Assembly (NCBI GenBank): GCA_015680685.1 | Contig: MNCI01011857.1 | Location: forward strand, 271,670 to 318,381 | Length of the DNA: 46,712 bases | Reading direction: 5' to 3' | From: Gnetum montanum | Lineage: Eukaryota > Streptophyta > Gnetopsida > Gnetales > Gnetaceae | Shown here: one piece after another, positions 1 through 11,600 of the stretch | Layout of the letters: each line of letters begins with the position of its first letter | How positions within the stretch are numbered: position 1 is the first letter of the stretch | Made by a program: the position numbers and the translations under genes | Notes under the pieces: model-generated | The model's database searches: none | Told to the model about the DNA's origin: nothing | The model's input: only the letters and a program-made list of their open reading frames with translations

Positions 1-1420
1 TTAACATCAACATGTAACAATGTGGAAAGTGCTTTAATCCTATATTTTAAAGCATAGCATGTAATTAAATAACATTTTAGGATAGGACTAGATTAGATTA
101 GCAACTAGTTAAATTTTTCCTCCTATCAAGGATAATTGTTTTGCAACTAGTTGAAGTTTTTTTTAACAAAATTTCCAAAGAGTGCTTATTGGAAGGTCAA
201 GGTAGTTTAGCATTAATTATTTAATCTTATAGATAAACATGAAGTATGAATGGAACTGACAAAAGACTTAAAACACCCATCACCACGATCATGAACCTAA
301 GGATAAGCTATTTACCAAACTATATTTAGATAAGGAAAGTCCATGGTGGATAACTGTCCGAAGCTAATCTAGAGCCGCTATGCTAGGCCACTGTCAATTC
401 AAAGTAAGAAACCCATGATCCAACCTAAGAAATCCATGATCCAACCACGTAAAGCCCAACACGAAAACATGATCTCTGTTTGTGTCTCTCTTTTTACGCT
501 TTCTCAGATTTAGACGAAAAAGATGGCGGACCGTTCCATGGCAAGTTGATGACTACGGTTTTGATTCGCCCCCGTGCAAGGTATAAAGTGTATTATCCCT
601 CTAATCAATAGATTTTGTTAAGTGCATCCTGATTTCGTTTTCTTAACCATCAATTTTGCTTTTCTCGATACCGATTTCGTTTTCAGTGAGAACCAATTTC
701 ATTAGAGTCAAAAATCAATTTGGTTGAAAGTTATTTTTTTAATGGTTTTTTTTGACTTTATTGAAATAGCGCAATTAATACAATGTGCAATAAAATTGAT
801 ACCATCTAAAAATGAATTGAGTATCCATGGTAGCAAAATCATATATTATAAAAAACGAAATTGCTATTCAAAATGAGAATCAATGGATCAAAGGAATAAT
901 TTGATACACATAAATGTTTTTTTTTACATTTTTTATACAAACTTAAGGGCAAAAATTAAAGTCTCATGCTTTCAATAATAACATGTAACCTATAGTACTT
1001 ATTAGTCTGCAAAATATATCTATAGATTAATCTTGAGTTTCAATTTCTAAAATGTGCATGTCTTGCTAATATTTTCAGTTTTTTAGGTAGAAGATGTAAA
1101 GAAAAGCACTGCCATGACACTTGGTACAAAATAAGCAAAAGCATAAAGGAAGAATAATCTTTACTAAATCTTGTTTCTCATTTTGATTTCCGACGTTCAT
1201 ATAATCATAAAAAAAGATTGTTCTCTAAATGAATCTATACAACTTATCAAGACTAGTGTTCCGCTTTTTACTCCGACTTGCACCATGTTTCTATTTTTTT
1301 TGTTACAGCTATCCTTTTTCAAATTCTTTTAATATTCGATGTATTTGAAACAAAACATTAAAAATGATTAGTGATGTAAAGCGTACAGATAGTCACATCA
1401 GACACCTTAAGACACTCTAA
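1..1420. other. 5' intergenic region, AT-rich, no supported gene
   Basis: AT-rich sequence with no long open frame and no recognisable RNA gene. The only coding-like island is a short GC-richer patch near 523-580, listed separately. The remainder shows homopolymer T and A runs typical of plant intergenic DNA. Confidence 0.6.
523..580 (+). pseudogene. possible orphan first exon or gene fragment
   Basis: A short GC-richer stretch starts with ATGGCGGACCG and ends at a plausible splice donor (TGCAAG followed by GTATAA). The ATG frame stops after eight codons. One base later in phase the sequence reads Asp-Asp-Tyr-Gly-Phe-Asp-Ser-Pro-Pro-Cys-Lys, which looks coding. It is preceded by a pyrimidine-rich leader-like stretch. 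This could be a broken first exon of an unidentified gene or chance. No product is proposed. Confidence 0.2.
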
Positions 1421-1421
1421 A

Positions 1422-1429
1422 TATAAATA
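1422..1429 (+). promoter_or_regulatory. candidate TATA box of the potassium channel gene
   Basis: TATAAATA lies about 1 kb upstream of the start codon, in front of a GC-richer, pyrimidine-rich stretch that could be the 5' leader. It is the best TATA match between the AT-rich intergenic DNA and the coding start. A second weak match lies near 1560. Position alone does not prove use. Confidence 0.25.
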
Positions 1430-2458
1430 AATGACAACTAGTACACGTTAAACACAGACCGTGGTTGGTTGCGTTGAGCGAATAAAGTGGAAAAGCCGGA
1501 TCAGGTGACAGATGCATTGGAATTGGAAACGGCAAAGCTGGTTTTGTACGAGACTATAGCATATAAACGCTGCTTCCCGTGCGTATGCTTATGCTGGTTC
1601 TTCTGTTTCTGTTTCTGTTTCTGCTTCTGCTTCTGCTGCTGTGTTTTGTGGAGGAAACAACGAGTTGCAGCATCGCTACTTGTGTTTGATTCCTTTTCAA
1701 CTCCTCCATTTCTCGTGATTGTTGCACCTGGAATCGGCCGTGACATGCGCTTTTCATGCGGATGATGTTCGTTTTTTCAACTTCCTCCGACAATCTCATG
1801 ATTCTCATCTCATCTCATCTTTCCTCATCCTGCAACTGCAACGGCCAGTCTTTGCCTTTGCCTTCAATTGCGCTCTAAGAGTGGCGTTTCTGGATATCAA
1901 AACGGCGTTCAATTCGCTGTGACATGCATGTTCCGGACATGCAGCCGACAAGCAAAGCTCGCGGAATCTCATTACGATTATCGAGTAAGTTTGGTTTCCC
2001 AGCTTAACACGCAAACGACAAACAATCCATTTGCAGTAACTTCAAGCTGCTGGCGGTGGTGGTGGTAGTGTTTGTTATTCATGAGAATTTGAAGTCTTGA
2101 TGACATTTTGAATTGAATTCAGCTTAAATTTGACAATAAGGAAGCCGTTCGGGTTTCATATTTGTGTTGCGCCGGCTACATTTGAAACAGCGCTCGTTAT
2201 TTACGGAAGCTAGTGAGGATTCATTGTTTTCTGATGATGATTGCGCTAATTCTGTGGATTTTGAGATAAGGTGAAGATTGAGATAACGATTCATGTTTCA
2301 AATTTGTGCTGCTGCTGGCTACATTTAAAACTTTTCGTCTGAGATTTTAAACGCTGCTAAGCTAACAATGATTCAATGTGTTTTCTGATGATGATCGCGC
2401 TAATCCTGTCGATTCTGAGATAAGGTGAAGATTGAGATTTGAATTGAAGAGCGAAGCA
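1430..2458 (+). other. probable 5' leader/proximal promoter with microsatellites and a duplication
   Basis: Non-coding stretch between the candidate TATA box and the start codon. It contains a TTCTGT/TTCTGC microsatellite (about 1598-1640), a CTCAT-type repeat near 1797-1825, and a diverged tandem duplication at 2150-2436. Short open frames here, including a Cys/Phe-rich one and its antisense Lys-Gln repeat, are products of the microsatellite. Confidence 0.45.
2150..2436 (+). repeat. diverged tandem duplication in the 5' leader
   Basis: The block running from the motif TTGTG..GGCTACATTT to GATAAGGTGAAGATTGAG occurs twice, at about 2150-2284 and about 2291-2436. The copy offset is about 142 bp at the left and 154 bp at the right, so a roughly 12-bp indel separates them. 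The second copy ends about 20 bp before the start codon. Confidence 0.75.
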
Positions 2459-2670
2459 ATGGCAGAGTCGGCAATACATCGTCTTGAATCCAGATTAAGC
2501 CGGCGTGGATCGCCGCCGTCGTCTTCGTCGGAGGATTTCGATTTGGAGGATGTGCAGATCAAGGGAACCTTCGCTAGTGCCTTGAACCTTTTGTTCGGTA
2601 ACCGCGACGGCGTACGCTACCGGACGCCACCAGGCCGTGAAGATTCATATATTATATTGCCAGATAACAG
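2459..2670 (+). CDS. SKOR: K+ channel exon 1 (N-terminal cytosolic segment)
   Basis: Encodes residues 1-70 plus two bases of Arg71. The start is the ATG in AGCAATGGCAGAG, giving Met-Ala-Glu-Ser. A serine run (about 18-24) and acidic patch precede the conserved stretch Ser-Tyr-Ile-Ile-Leu-Pro-Asp-Asn that leads into S1. Donor is CAG followed by GTGCGT. Confidence 0.88.
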
Positions 2671-5600
2671 GTGCGTCTGACGTTGACATTTACATCCTTT
2701 TCGGCTTCAAATTCGTAAAAGTCTGCAATCACTTTGGTGCTGCGTTCGTTCGGTTCATCTGAGAATTTCGTGTGAGTTTGGTTCACTTTCGTAGCTTTGA
2801 CGTACGCAGCATTTGTTCTATTCTGGACGTTTTTCTCTTGTTAAGAAAATTCGGGATTCTGGAACAACTCTTATCTCGTTCTGGTTTTAGAATGTGTATC
2901 TGACTATGCCTTTAAACTTCTTTGTTATCTTCTTATCTCGTTCTGGTTTCAGAATCTGCGTCTGACTATGCCTTAAACTTAGTTGTTATCTAATTATGGT
3001 GGCAGGTTTAATATTGCATCCGCATTTGAGATTCTTCGTTCCTGCAGAGTCGTCCTCCTGCTTTCTTTATTCATTCTCATCTGCATCGAAATTTCAATTT
3101 ACTTGTCCGTTTCTATATGTTTCCTTCCCGAAAGAAAAACCCCTGAGAAACCTTTGTTCTACCATTCATGTTATTTTTCGTTCATGCATCTTTGACATTT
3201 CAGAGAGCCTAATTTCCTTTGTTCAGCGTCTTTCTCGGTTCGATGTATCTCTGAATACTGTTTTCGCCTGATGTCATTTCGTGTTCCATTTGTCTGCTCA
3301 CCGTGACGAGCATTAACATAGATATACTCGCTGTCCTTTAAATTCTGATCACACATTGAACTTTTCCTGCATCCCTCGGCTATTAAATTAAAGGTTTCAG
3401 AATTCAGAGGTTGGATTGTGCAATTGTTCACATTCTTCCTACTGACTTGTTACCAATACTTTCCAACCCTCAGAACGAGGAAGTCAATGCCTATGGTTAA
3501 AAAATTGAGTCTTTTGAGTCCATACCAGTATATCCCAATACCAATCCATTGGGATTCAACATATGCCTTGCCTAACAAGTCACATGCCCTGATATGGTTT
3601 GGTTACTATTTCCTTGACAGTTAAACAGGATACGAAGGACACGAGTTAGTGATATGTGTTGGGTTATTGTTTTTTTGAGAGTTAAGCAAAAAAACAAGCA
3701 AACGAGTTAGTTATTTATCTTTTCCAGAAAAAAACATTGAGAGCAAAATATCGTAAGAACGTTAACAGATAAATTAGCGTGCAAAACAAGTTCAAAGTTT
3801 AAAACCATTGCATATGACAATTTGCTGATAACTTTCCTGTTAAATTAATTTTTAAAGCGAATGCACGCTTGTTAATGCAGATTGTATCAGTGGTGGGTGC
3901 TGTTCATACTATTATGGGCTACATATTCCTCTTTCTTCACGCCACTGGAGTTTGGGTTTTTCAGGGGTTTGCCCACAAAAATGAACGTTGTGGAATTGCT
4001 TGTACAAGCACTGTTTTTAATTGATACGGTTTTGCAGTTTTTTATTGCCTATACAGATGTCACTACATACAAACCCGTTTACGACAAACGCAGAATCGCG
4101 TTGAGGTTAGATTTGGATTAATTGTTGATAACATACCAGTTAATCATATCCTCAAATGGATTATCATTTAAATGACCTGCTCTTCTTGATGTCAGGTATG
4201 TCAAATCAAGTTTCATACTCGATATTCTAGGTTGTGTTCCCTGGGATTCTGTGTACAAGGTATGTCTACAAATAACGAAAGCTAGATATTCATTAATCAC
4301 GGAAATCAAAGGGACAAAATCTAAAACATGGAATTGTAAATTTGTTATATTATGGTTGTAACTTTTGATGGTGTTTGCGTCGCTTAACACAACATAGCAT
4401 ATGTGAACTTACAATAGTATTGACACTGCAGGCCACTGGAAGGAAAGAATGGGTAAGATGTATGATATGGGTGAGGTTGTACAGATCGAGAAAGATTGTC
4501 AAATTCTTTGAGAAAATGGAAAAAGATATCAGAATAAACTACCTGTTTACAAGAATAACAAAGTTAATTACCGTGGAACTTTACTGTACACACACAGCGG
4601 CATGTATATTTTACTACCTGGCTGCTACTGTTCCAAAATCGAGAGAACGATACACATGGATTGGAAGTCTTACACTGGGAGATTACAGCTACGAACATTT
4701 TCGCGAAATTGGACTGTGGAGAAAGTACATCACCTCTCTGTATTTTGCCATTGTTACTATGGCAACGGTTGGTTAGTTTAATTATTCCTTTCCTTCGTAA
4801 CCACGATTTGTTTGTTAATTAAATTAGACTCCATCTATATTTCATTTTGTGGTTTCACGACTTTACGTAGTTTCCTTTTTCCGGTTCTTTCTGCTATTCC
4901 AGTGAACTTCCTGAATTCTTGTCGGATATACGAACACCTCTATATTTTGATTTTTTCCCTACTGGTTACTGTAGCAAAGATTTATAAGCTGAAAACCTAA
5001 TCAGTACTGTAACCAACAAGAAGAATTCGCAGGAGTAGATAGGTTTTACTTGTATTCTCTTCTGAAATTTGGCATTATTTCATGTAACTAACCAAGTTTT
5101 CTTGTAGGGCCATTCTAAAATTTAAACATGGCTGATTGGTTTGAGCTATTGTCAATTGAGAATCTTAAGTGCTGAATGGAACTGCAATGAGAAATAAAAT
5201 GGCTATAAAATTGTTTGCAAAATTCCTCGAGTCGTGCTGTTAGCGTGTTAATTTTACTTTGATTCTTTAATATCCTTTCCTTACGTAGGCTCTGTAAAAC
5301 ATATGCAAGGACCCACTAATCTGATTCTAGAGTGAAGAATGAAGACAGGGCTAGCATATAATATTATCTTAACCTAGCTGATGTTACTCCCTTAGTTTGT
5401 GAAGCCAGCTTTTTACTTCGATGTTATCTTTGGGTAGGCAATAATGGTTACAAGTCAGTCGTCATGCAACCTGACCCTCCTTATTGTTACTTGAATAAGT
5501 TTACCTTAACAAGCATATAGCAGCGACAAAAGTTAATTCTCTTAACTTTAAAGAGTAATTTTTTTTGGTCTGTCATGGAGGATCTTTAACCTCTTCCTCC

Positions 5601-8600
5601 CAAATATTTTGCATCCAGGTTATGGGGATATTCATGCAGTCAATACCAGTGAGATGATATTTATCATGATATATGTCTCCTTTGACATGATTCTTGGAGC
5701 CTATTTAATTGGTAACATGACAGCTCTGATAGTCAAGGGATCAAAGACAGAAAGATTTCGTGATAAAATGGCTGACATCATAAGGTTCATGAATCGTAAT
5801 AAGATTGAAAAGGAGCTACGGAAAGAAATAAAGGATCACCAGAGATTGCAATATGAAACAGATTACAATGAAGCCAGCGTTCTCCAAGATATTCCTTTAT
5901 CCATTCGTGCAAAGGTATGATGTATGTCAAATTTCAATACTTTTCTAAGAGCTACTTTTCTAAAGCTTACTTACAGGCTTTTTTTCTTTTTTGGCAAAGG
6001 TTGGGAATTATATTAATTGTTAATATTTGAAATCAGTCTCAAAAAATTGAATGGCTTTGGCAAAATTGCAGCTATCTTTAGTCAGTATCCGTTTTACTAT
6101 ACAAAAAGACCCAGTGAGGGGGTAGTTAATATCTGAATTTGTTGGGCTAGCAGCTGCAAAGTGAAGTAACGCCTGGGGATTTCTCTCTCCTTGTAAAAGA
6201 ATACTACGAGAAAGTAAAGTGCGTGGGGATATATCCCCCAGCAATACAGGTAGGATACAGCCATGAACAAGCAAAAGATCCCAAATAAGGCATGTTGAGG
6301 TCTCTTCCCCCATGTGATAATACCCCATGGAACCAGTGCAGGAGGATCTACCCCTAACGAACAGAAAACAAGGAAACTGACATTAAAAACCAACCGTTAT
6401 GGGACACAATGGGTGCATCTTGGGAAGCTCTTATATTCTATCTTCCTTCCTCCAGAGGACCTCCTAAACTGTTGTATGTGCCTTGAACTATGTCTCCCTA
6501 ATGGATTTTTATCAGGATGGGTTCTTGAGAGTCTTGGGTAGAATGACTCAATCTGCCCCACTATTAATATTTTTGTGAGCCTAAGGCTCTCAGAAGTTCA
6601 AATTCAGAGGCAAAGGTACTAAATTTCATGCATTACTCTCATTTAACGAGTTCCACTCCTCCTTGACCGTTGGTTTTCACCTGTCTGCATCTGGAGCTAC
6701 TTTTACTCCTGCAAATGTTTTTGGCTCTCCATGATCCATAAACAAAACATAATTCATAGAAGGAGAATGCCTATCTGGTTGCTTTGTTCTTCATCACTCA
6801 GTGTGAAGGTGTGTGATTGTGTGTCTGAACTTTCTCTTCCTCATTTTCTGTTTGTTCTTCATTCTTTGTCTCAGGCCCTTCTTACTCTGCCTCTTCATCA
6901 ATACTGAAAATATCATCCGGAAGCAATGAATCTTCTTCATTATTGTCAACTTTCACTGTTCATCATTGTCACTGCCATCAATATGAATTCTAATAGACTC
7001 ATCATATGGAGTGCTGAAGTGTAAACTATTTCGAATATGATCTTGAATTTGTTTGGTATAAGACAAAACCTTTTCTGAAAGTGAAATCTCTAGACTTGAT
7101 TATTTGTTTAGAGGCAGGATCCCAACACCTGCAGCTAAAATCATCACCATAACCAACAAAAATGCATCTTTATGCTTTGTCATCCAACTTGGACATTACA
7201 TGAAATGTCAAAATAGTAAGGATTGGTCATGGAAAAATAAATATATGTACAAAGTTGCAAAGGTTAAGTAGATATAAAAGCTATTTGCTAGAAGAGGTGG
7301 ATCTAATCCATAAAGTTCATATCTTGTTTGAATTGGCATGAAAAGGAAAATTTTGAACAATCAATAATTTGTTGAAGCATGGATGAATGATGATTAATAG
7401 ATAGTTTTGGAAAAATGCTTGTGAGGATGGTAATCATATTATTTTTCACTGTTTTGCAATTGCCCATATATGGAATAGAGTTTGGAAAGCTACAAATCAA
7501 CATTTTATTATGTTAAATTCTATACAAGAAGCTTGGACTTGGATAAGTGGAACTCTGTGTATCAATAAAACTTGGAGTGCTTTGCTATCACATTTAATCT
7601 TTCAAATTTATAAGAAAAGATATTAAAGAACTTTTGAAGGGATTAAAATCACTCTAGATAGAGTATGGTGGCCAGCAGTAAAAATTTAGAAGGAGAATCT
7701 GATAGATGGAATAAAACTTGACAGCCCTATTCTTTGAGCCTTACACAATTATAATTTTTATTTCCAAAGTCAAGACTAAAGTAGCACCTTGATATACTTT
7801 TCTTTTTTGGACTTTTCTTCAAAAATTTGATCCTATCATATTGGTTGATCACAAGAATCATCTCATTTTACTTCAAACCTTATTTTATTAATATAATCTC
7901 TTTTTGCTTCTTCCACTAAAACTAATACATGAAGAAACTTTATAGATAAGGAGATTCAACTTTAAACTCCCAAAACCCTAGAAATCCTTTCTTAGAATAC
8001 TTTTTCAAATTTGCATCTAATTTTCCATACAGAAATCCATTTTATTTTAAATTTAATTCAAATGCCTGATGTACTTATCATACCTATTACAAACTGTTAT
8101 TTTCTATATGAGTAGTTCTAAAGTAATTCTTAGTTTTTTATGGGGTAAGCTTTTGTTACTATTGGCAATACAGCCTGATGTCAACATGAATATTATCTTC
8201 TTACAATCCTGTCATATATTATTAAGGCATATGTGCATCACTAGTACGCCATGGCAGCTGACAATGGAGTAACAAGTCCACAAATGGATAACGACCTGAT
8301 CTAAGCAATGCACTGTTAAGCAAAAGAACATGTGCTGCTAAAAGCTATAAAAGTAATTCAGAAAAAGTATAAAGGATTGCTATTTGACTTTTAACTGCAC
8401 AAGTTTTTTTCCAAAATAGAACATAATCTAACAACATTCACTTTCTAGTGCAAAGTGTATTCAGTTGTAATTATTTCACATTGTTTTGAACTATGCGATT
8501 TAACAGAACTGCCACTTTCTTGTCATTAGGTTGCTCAAAGACTGTATAAAGACACTGTGGAAAAGGTGAAGCTTTTTAGAGGATGCAGTTTGGACTTTAT

Positions 8601-11600
8601 AAATCAAATTGTAAGTGATAAACCATGTTGTTGCATATTGTTTGCTACAATATATGTGCTTTATGTAAATATTTATATATGAAACTTCAGATATCTTAAT
8701 TGAAATGCATATTTGAATTAATTGCAAGATATTTGAAGGTATTACAGAATTCCTTAAACACTTGCAAAGGTTAATTTTCTATGTTTACCAATTAAAAAAG
8801 AAAGGATAAATTTCATCTTCCAGCTATGAACATCTTGTTTCGAATATGGAAAATGCATTCATAATTGTGAAACTGTACAGGCCATTAGAGGGCACAATGG
8901 AATGTGGAATGCACAAGTATTCAGTGTAGATTTGGGCTTCCAAAAATGAGTAGAAGGTTGGTTGCTAGTGCACTTAAGTGCAGCATGACTGCGACCTTGT
9001 TGGCAGTTGAATGCAATCAGTGATGACCATTATAGGGAAATTTTCAAATTCTATTTGTCACTAGTAGATTGCAACCTGAATATGAGCTATTAAAACAGGT
9101 TGTGACCTGGTCACAAGTTGTGATGAAGGGTCATGACCTAAATGCAAGTCACCTTAATACCCGCATTACTCTAAGGCTTTTTATTGTGAACTAACCATGA
9201 GTCCCTAAAGTCTTGGTGAAGTGATGTCTCTTAAAATGCATAAACAAAGCATGAATTAGCTCAAAATTGAATCTTCAAGTTAGATCTAACCCAATCTAGG
9301 GAAAATTAAGCCTCCAAGTGGCTGAACAACTTTAGATCCATGATAAATTTAAACATACATACAAATTTCTTCAAGATTCAATGTAGATATAAGAGTCTTT
9401 TTCCATTTTCATAGTATGTCATTGAGAGAAATCAACAACACTAGATATAAGTTTTGAGCAATAGAACTTGTAAAAATCATCTCATATCTACATTCATCAA
9501 GCATTGATTGTTTGGATCTTACAAGATACAATTGAAATGAGATCCAGTTGTGAGGGGATTTGAAGAAAATCCTAAGGGAACTCTCCCCAAATCTTGAATT
9601 CTAAGATAGATAATGAAATAAACTCGTAATTATTATGAAATTTTTTAAGATACTCAAATTTTTTATGGATCCAGCCAAGAAATGATAAATCCTTGTTAGA
9701 TATTGTTGGAAATTCACATAAACTTCATAGATATTCTAATTTATGATTAGATCTACTAAGACGTAACATGCAAATATAGAATAACATAAACTTGTAAAAA
9801 ACATTGTGAGAATAACTTGAGAATTGAAATTTGTGAGATTAAAACTTGTGAATAAGTGAGAAAATAAATTTAATATGGGTGATGAAATAAACTTGTAATT
9901 GATATGAAATTTGCTTGGATACTCAATTTTTTAATGAATCTAACTAAGAAATGATAAATCCTTGCTACATCTTGCAAGAATTTCATATAAACTTAATAGG
10001 AATTTTAATTTATGATTAGATCTACTAAGAAACATAACATGCAAATATAGATTCACATAAACTTGTAAAAAAACATTACACCTTGAGAATTGAAATTTTT
10101 GAGAGATTATGATAAGGACATCACCTTAGCCCTAATATTCTTTTCTTTGTGTTTTTGTGTGTGAAGTGTTTGCATGTGTTTTGTGGAAGTTTTGGGCATT
10201 GCAAGGTAGTTTCAAAGTCAAGGGAGGCTTAAGGGATGAATGTCAAATGCCAATTGAAGATTGGAGATGATAGCTAGCAAGATGTCGTGTAGTTAGGAGA
10301 TGTCATGGTTAGTGCTATGGAGACATCTTGGTGTCTCCAAATGTCTTTCTCCCAAATGTAAGACATTGGAGGCATATTGGGAATTTGATTTGGGCGTACA
10401 AGCTAGGCATTTTGACATTCTCAAACATCTTGATAGAACTATGGTGCACTTCTTCTAGAGATATCTTGGACAACAAAGACAACTCGGGAAATTTAAATTA
10501 GGGGCCAAGGAAGCTAAAAAGACACCATGGGAAAATGAAAGGTCAACCAAAAGGCTATAACTTGAGCACTTGAGTCTAGCTTTGTGACAAGAGAGTTGAG
10601 GCAAGGGAGAGGCACTTGAGGAAGAGAGTAGCCTACGGAGAGGTGAAGGAGTTTCTATGAGTGATCTTCTCTTCTTTAGTGTGTGGGTCTAGTGAGCTTT
10701 ATTTTGAGCCACAACTAAATGAGGGTTTGAGAGGGATCATTGAGAACATGTGTTGCCTACAGGTCATTGGGGTTGTAAGTTGAGCTTTACTCTTACTTAT
10801 TGTTGTATTTCATGGTTGAGATCAATATAATTGAAGGAACATTACTCCATCTCTTTGTGTTCTTACTTTCCCCAAATCCATTCAGCTTGGAAGTGTGTGG
10901 AATTGTGCAGTTAAGGTCTTGTGGGGTCAAGATTCCCATCAAATTATGAATGAACTTGTGAACATATGAGAGACTAACTTGAAGAACTTGTAGATAAATG
11001 TGAGATTGAGGATCAATTCATTGTGAGATTCAAATCATTGTGAGAATGTGAGAACAAAGAAAAAAAGAAAAGATTGCTTGAAGCTTAGAGAATTTCAGCA
11101 CAACAGTAATTCTATTGCTCCAAAATTTGACAATGAGAGAGCTTCACAACACATCCCCCAAAGTCTCAATTGAGGGGATAAGACCCCTTTTATAGTTGAG
11201 GGGTAGAGGATTATGCCATATCGAACAGCATTACAACATGAAACTTAATATCCCTCTTTTTTCTTTTGAGAAAAAAGTTCTCATAACTTATTAAAACTAA
11301 AATTTGAACCAGGAACAAAGCATAATATCTATCTTTGACATGGTACTCAACATGACTCTTAAACTGAAAACTCATAACATAACTTTGAAACATAAGACTT
11401 CAACATAAAAACATAAAAGACTAGGAACTCAATATGAAACAACATCATAGAGCAAGATCCCAAACGTGGGACACATTTTACACTATACATAACACAAGAC
11501 ACAAAATTGTTCTTGCTACGATAGTTTAGACATAGAGTGCCTCTAATAGTATTGTTAAACCAAATTTAATACTAAAGATGGCTTAATAAAACAAAATACA

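Larger units (their letters stand above)
5915..8529 (+). other. intron 5 (2615 bp) with TE remnants
   Basis: Phase-0 intron, donor GTATGA, acceptor TCATTAG. It contains an antisense Ty1/copia integrase remnant (6890-7195) and a sense LINE tail (7400-7760), listed separately. The 6100-6420 part is GC-richer than its surroundings and may be another decayed element. Confidence 0.88.

Noticed and set aside
1487-1808. Cys/Phe-rich frame and antisense Lys-Gln or Arg-Ser repeat frames
   Set aside because: They arise from the TTCTGT/TTCTGC microsatellite and have no start context or conserved sequence.
2432-2458. Upstream in-frame extension of the channel ORF
   Set aside because: It begins with TTG rather than ATG and adds nine residues within the duplicated leader; the ATG at 2459 is the supported start.
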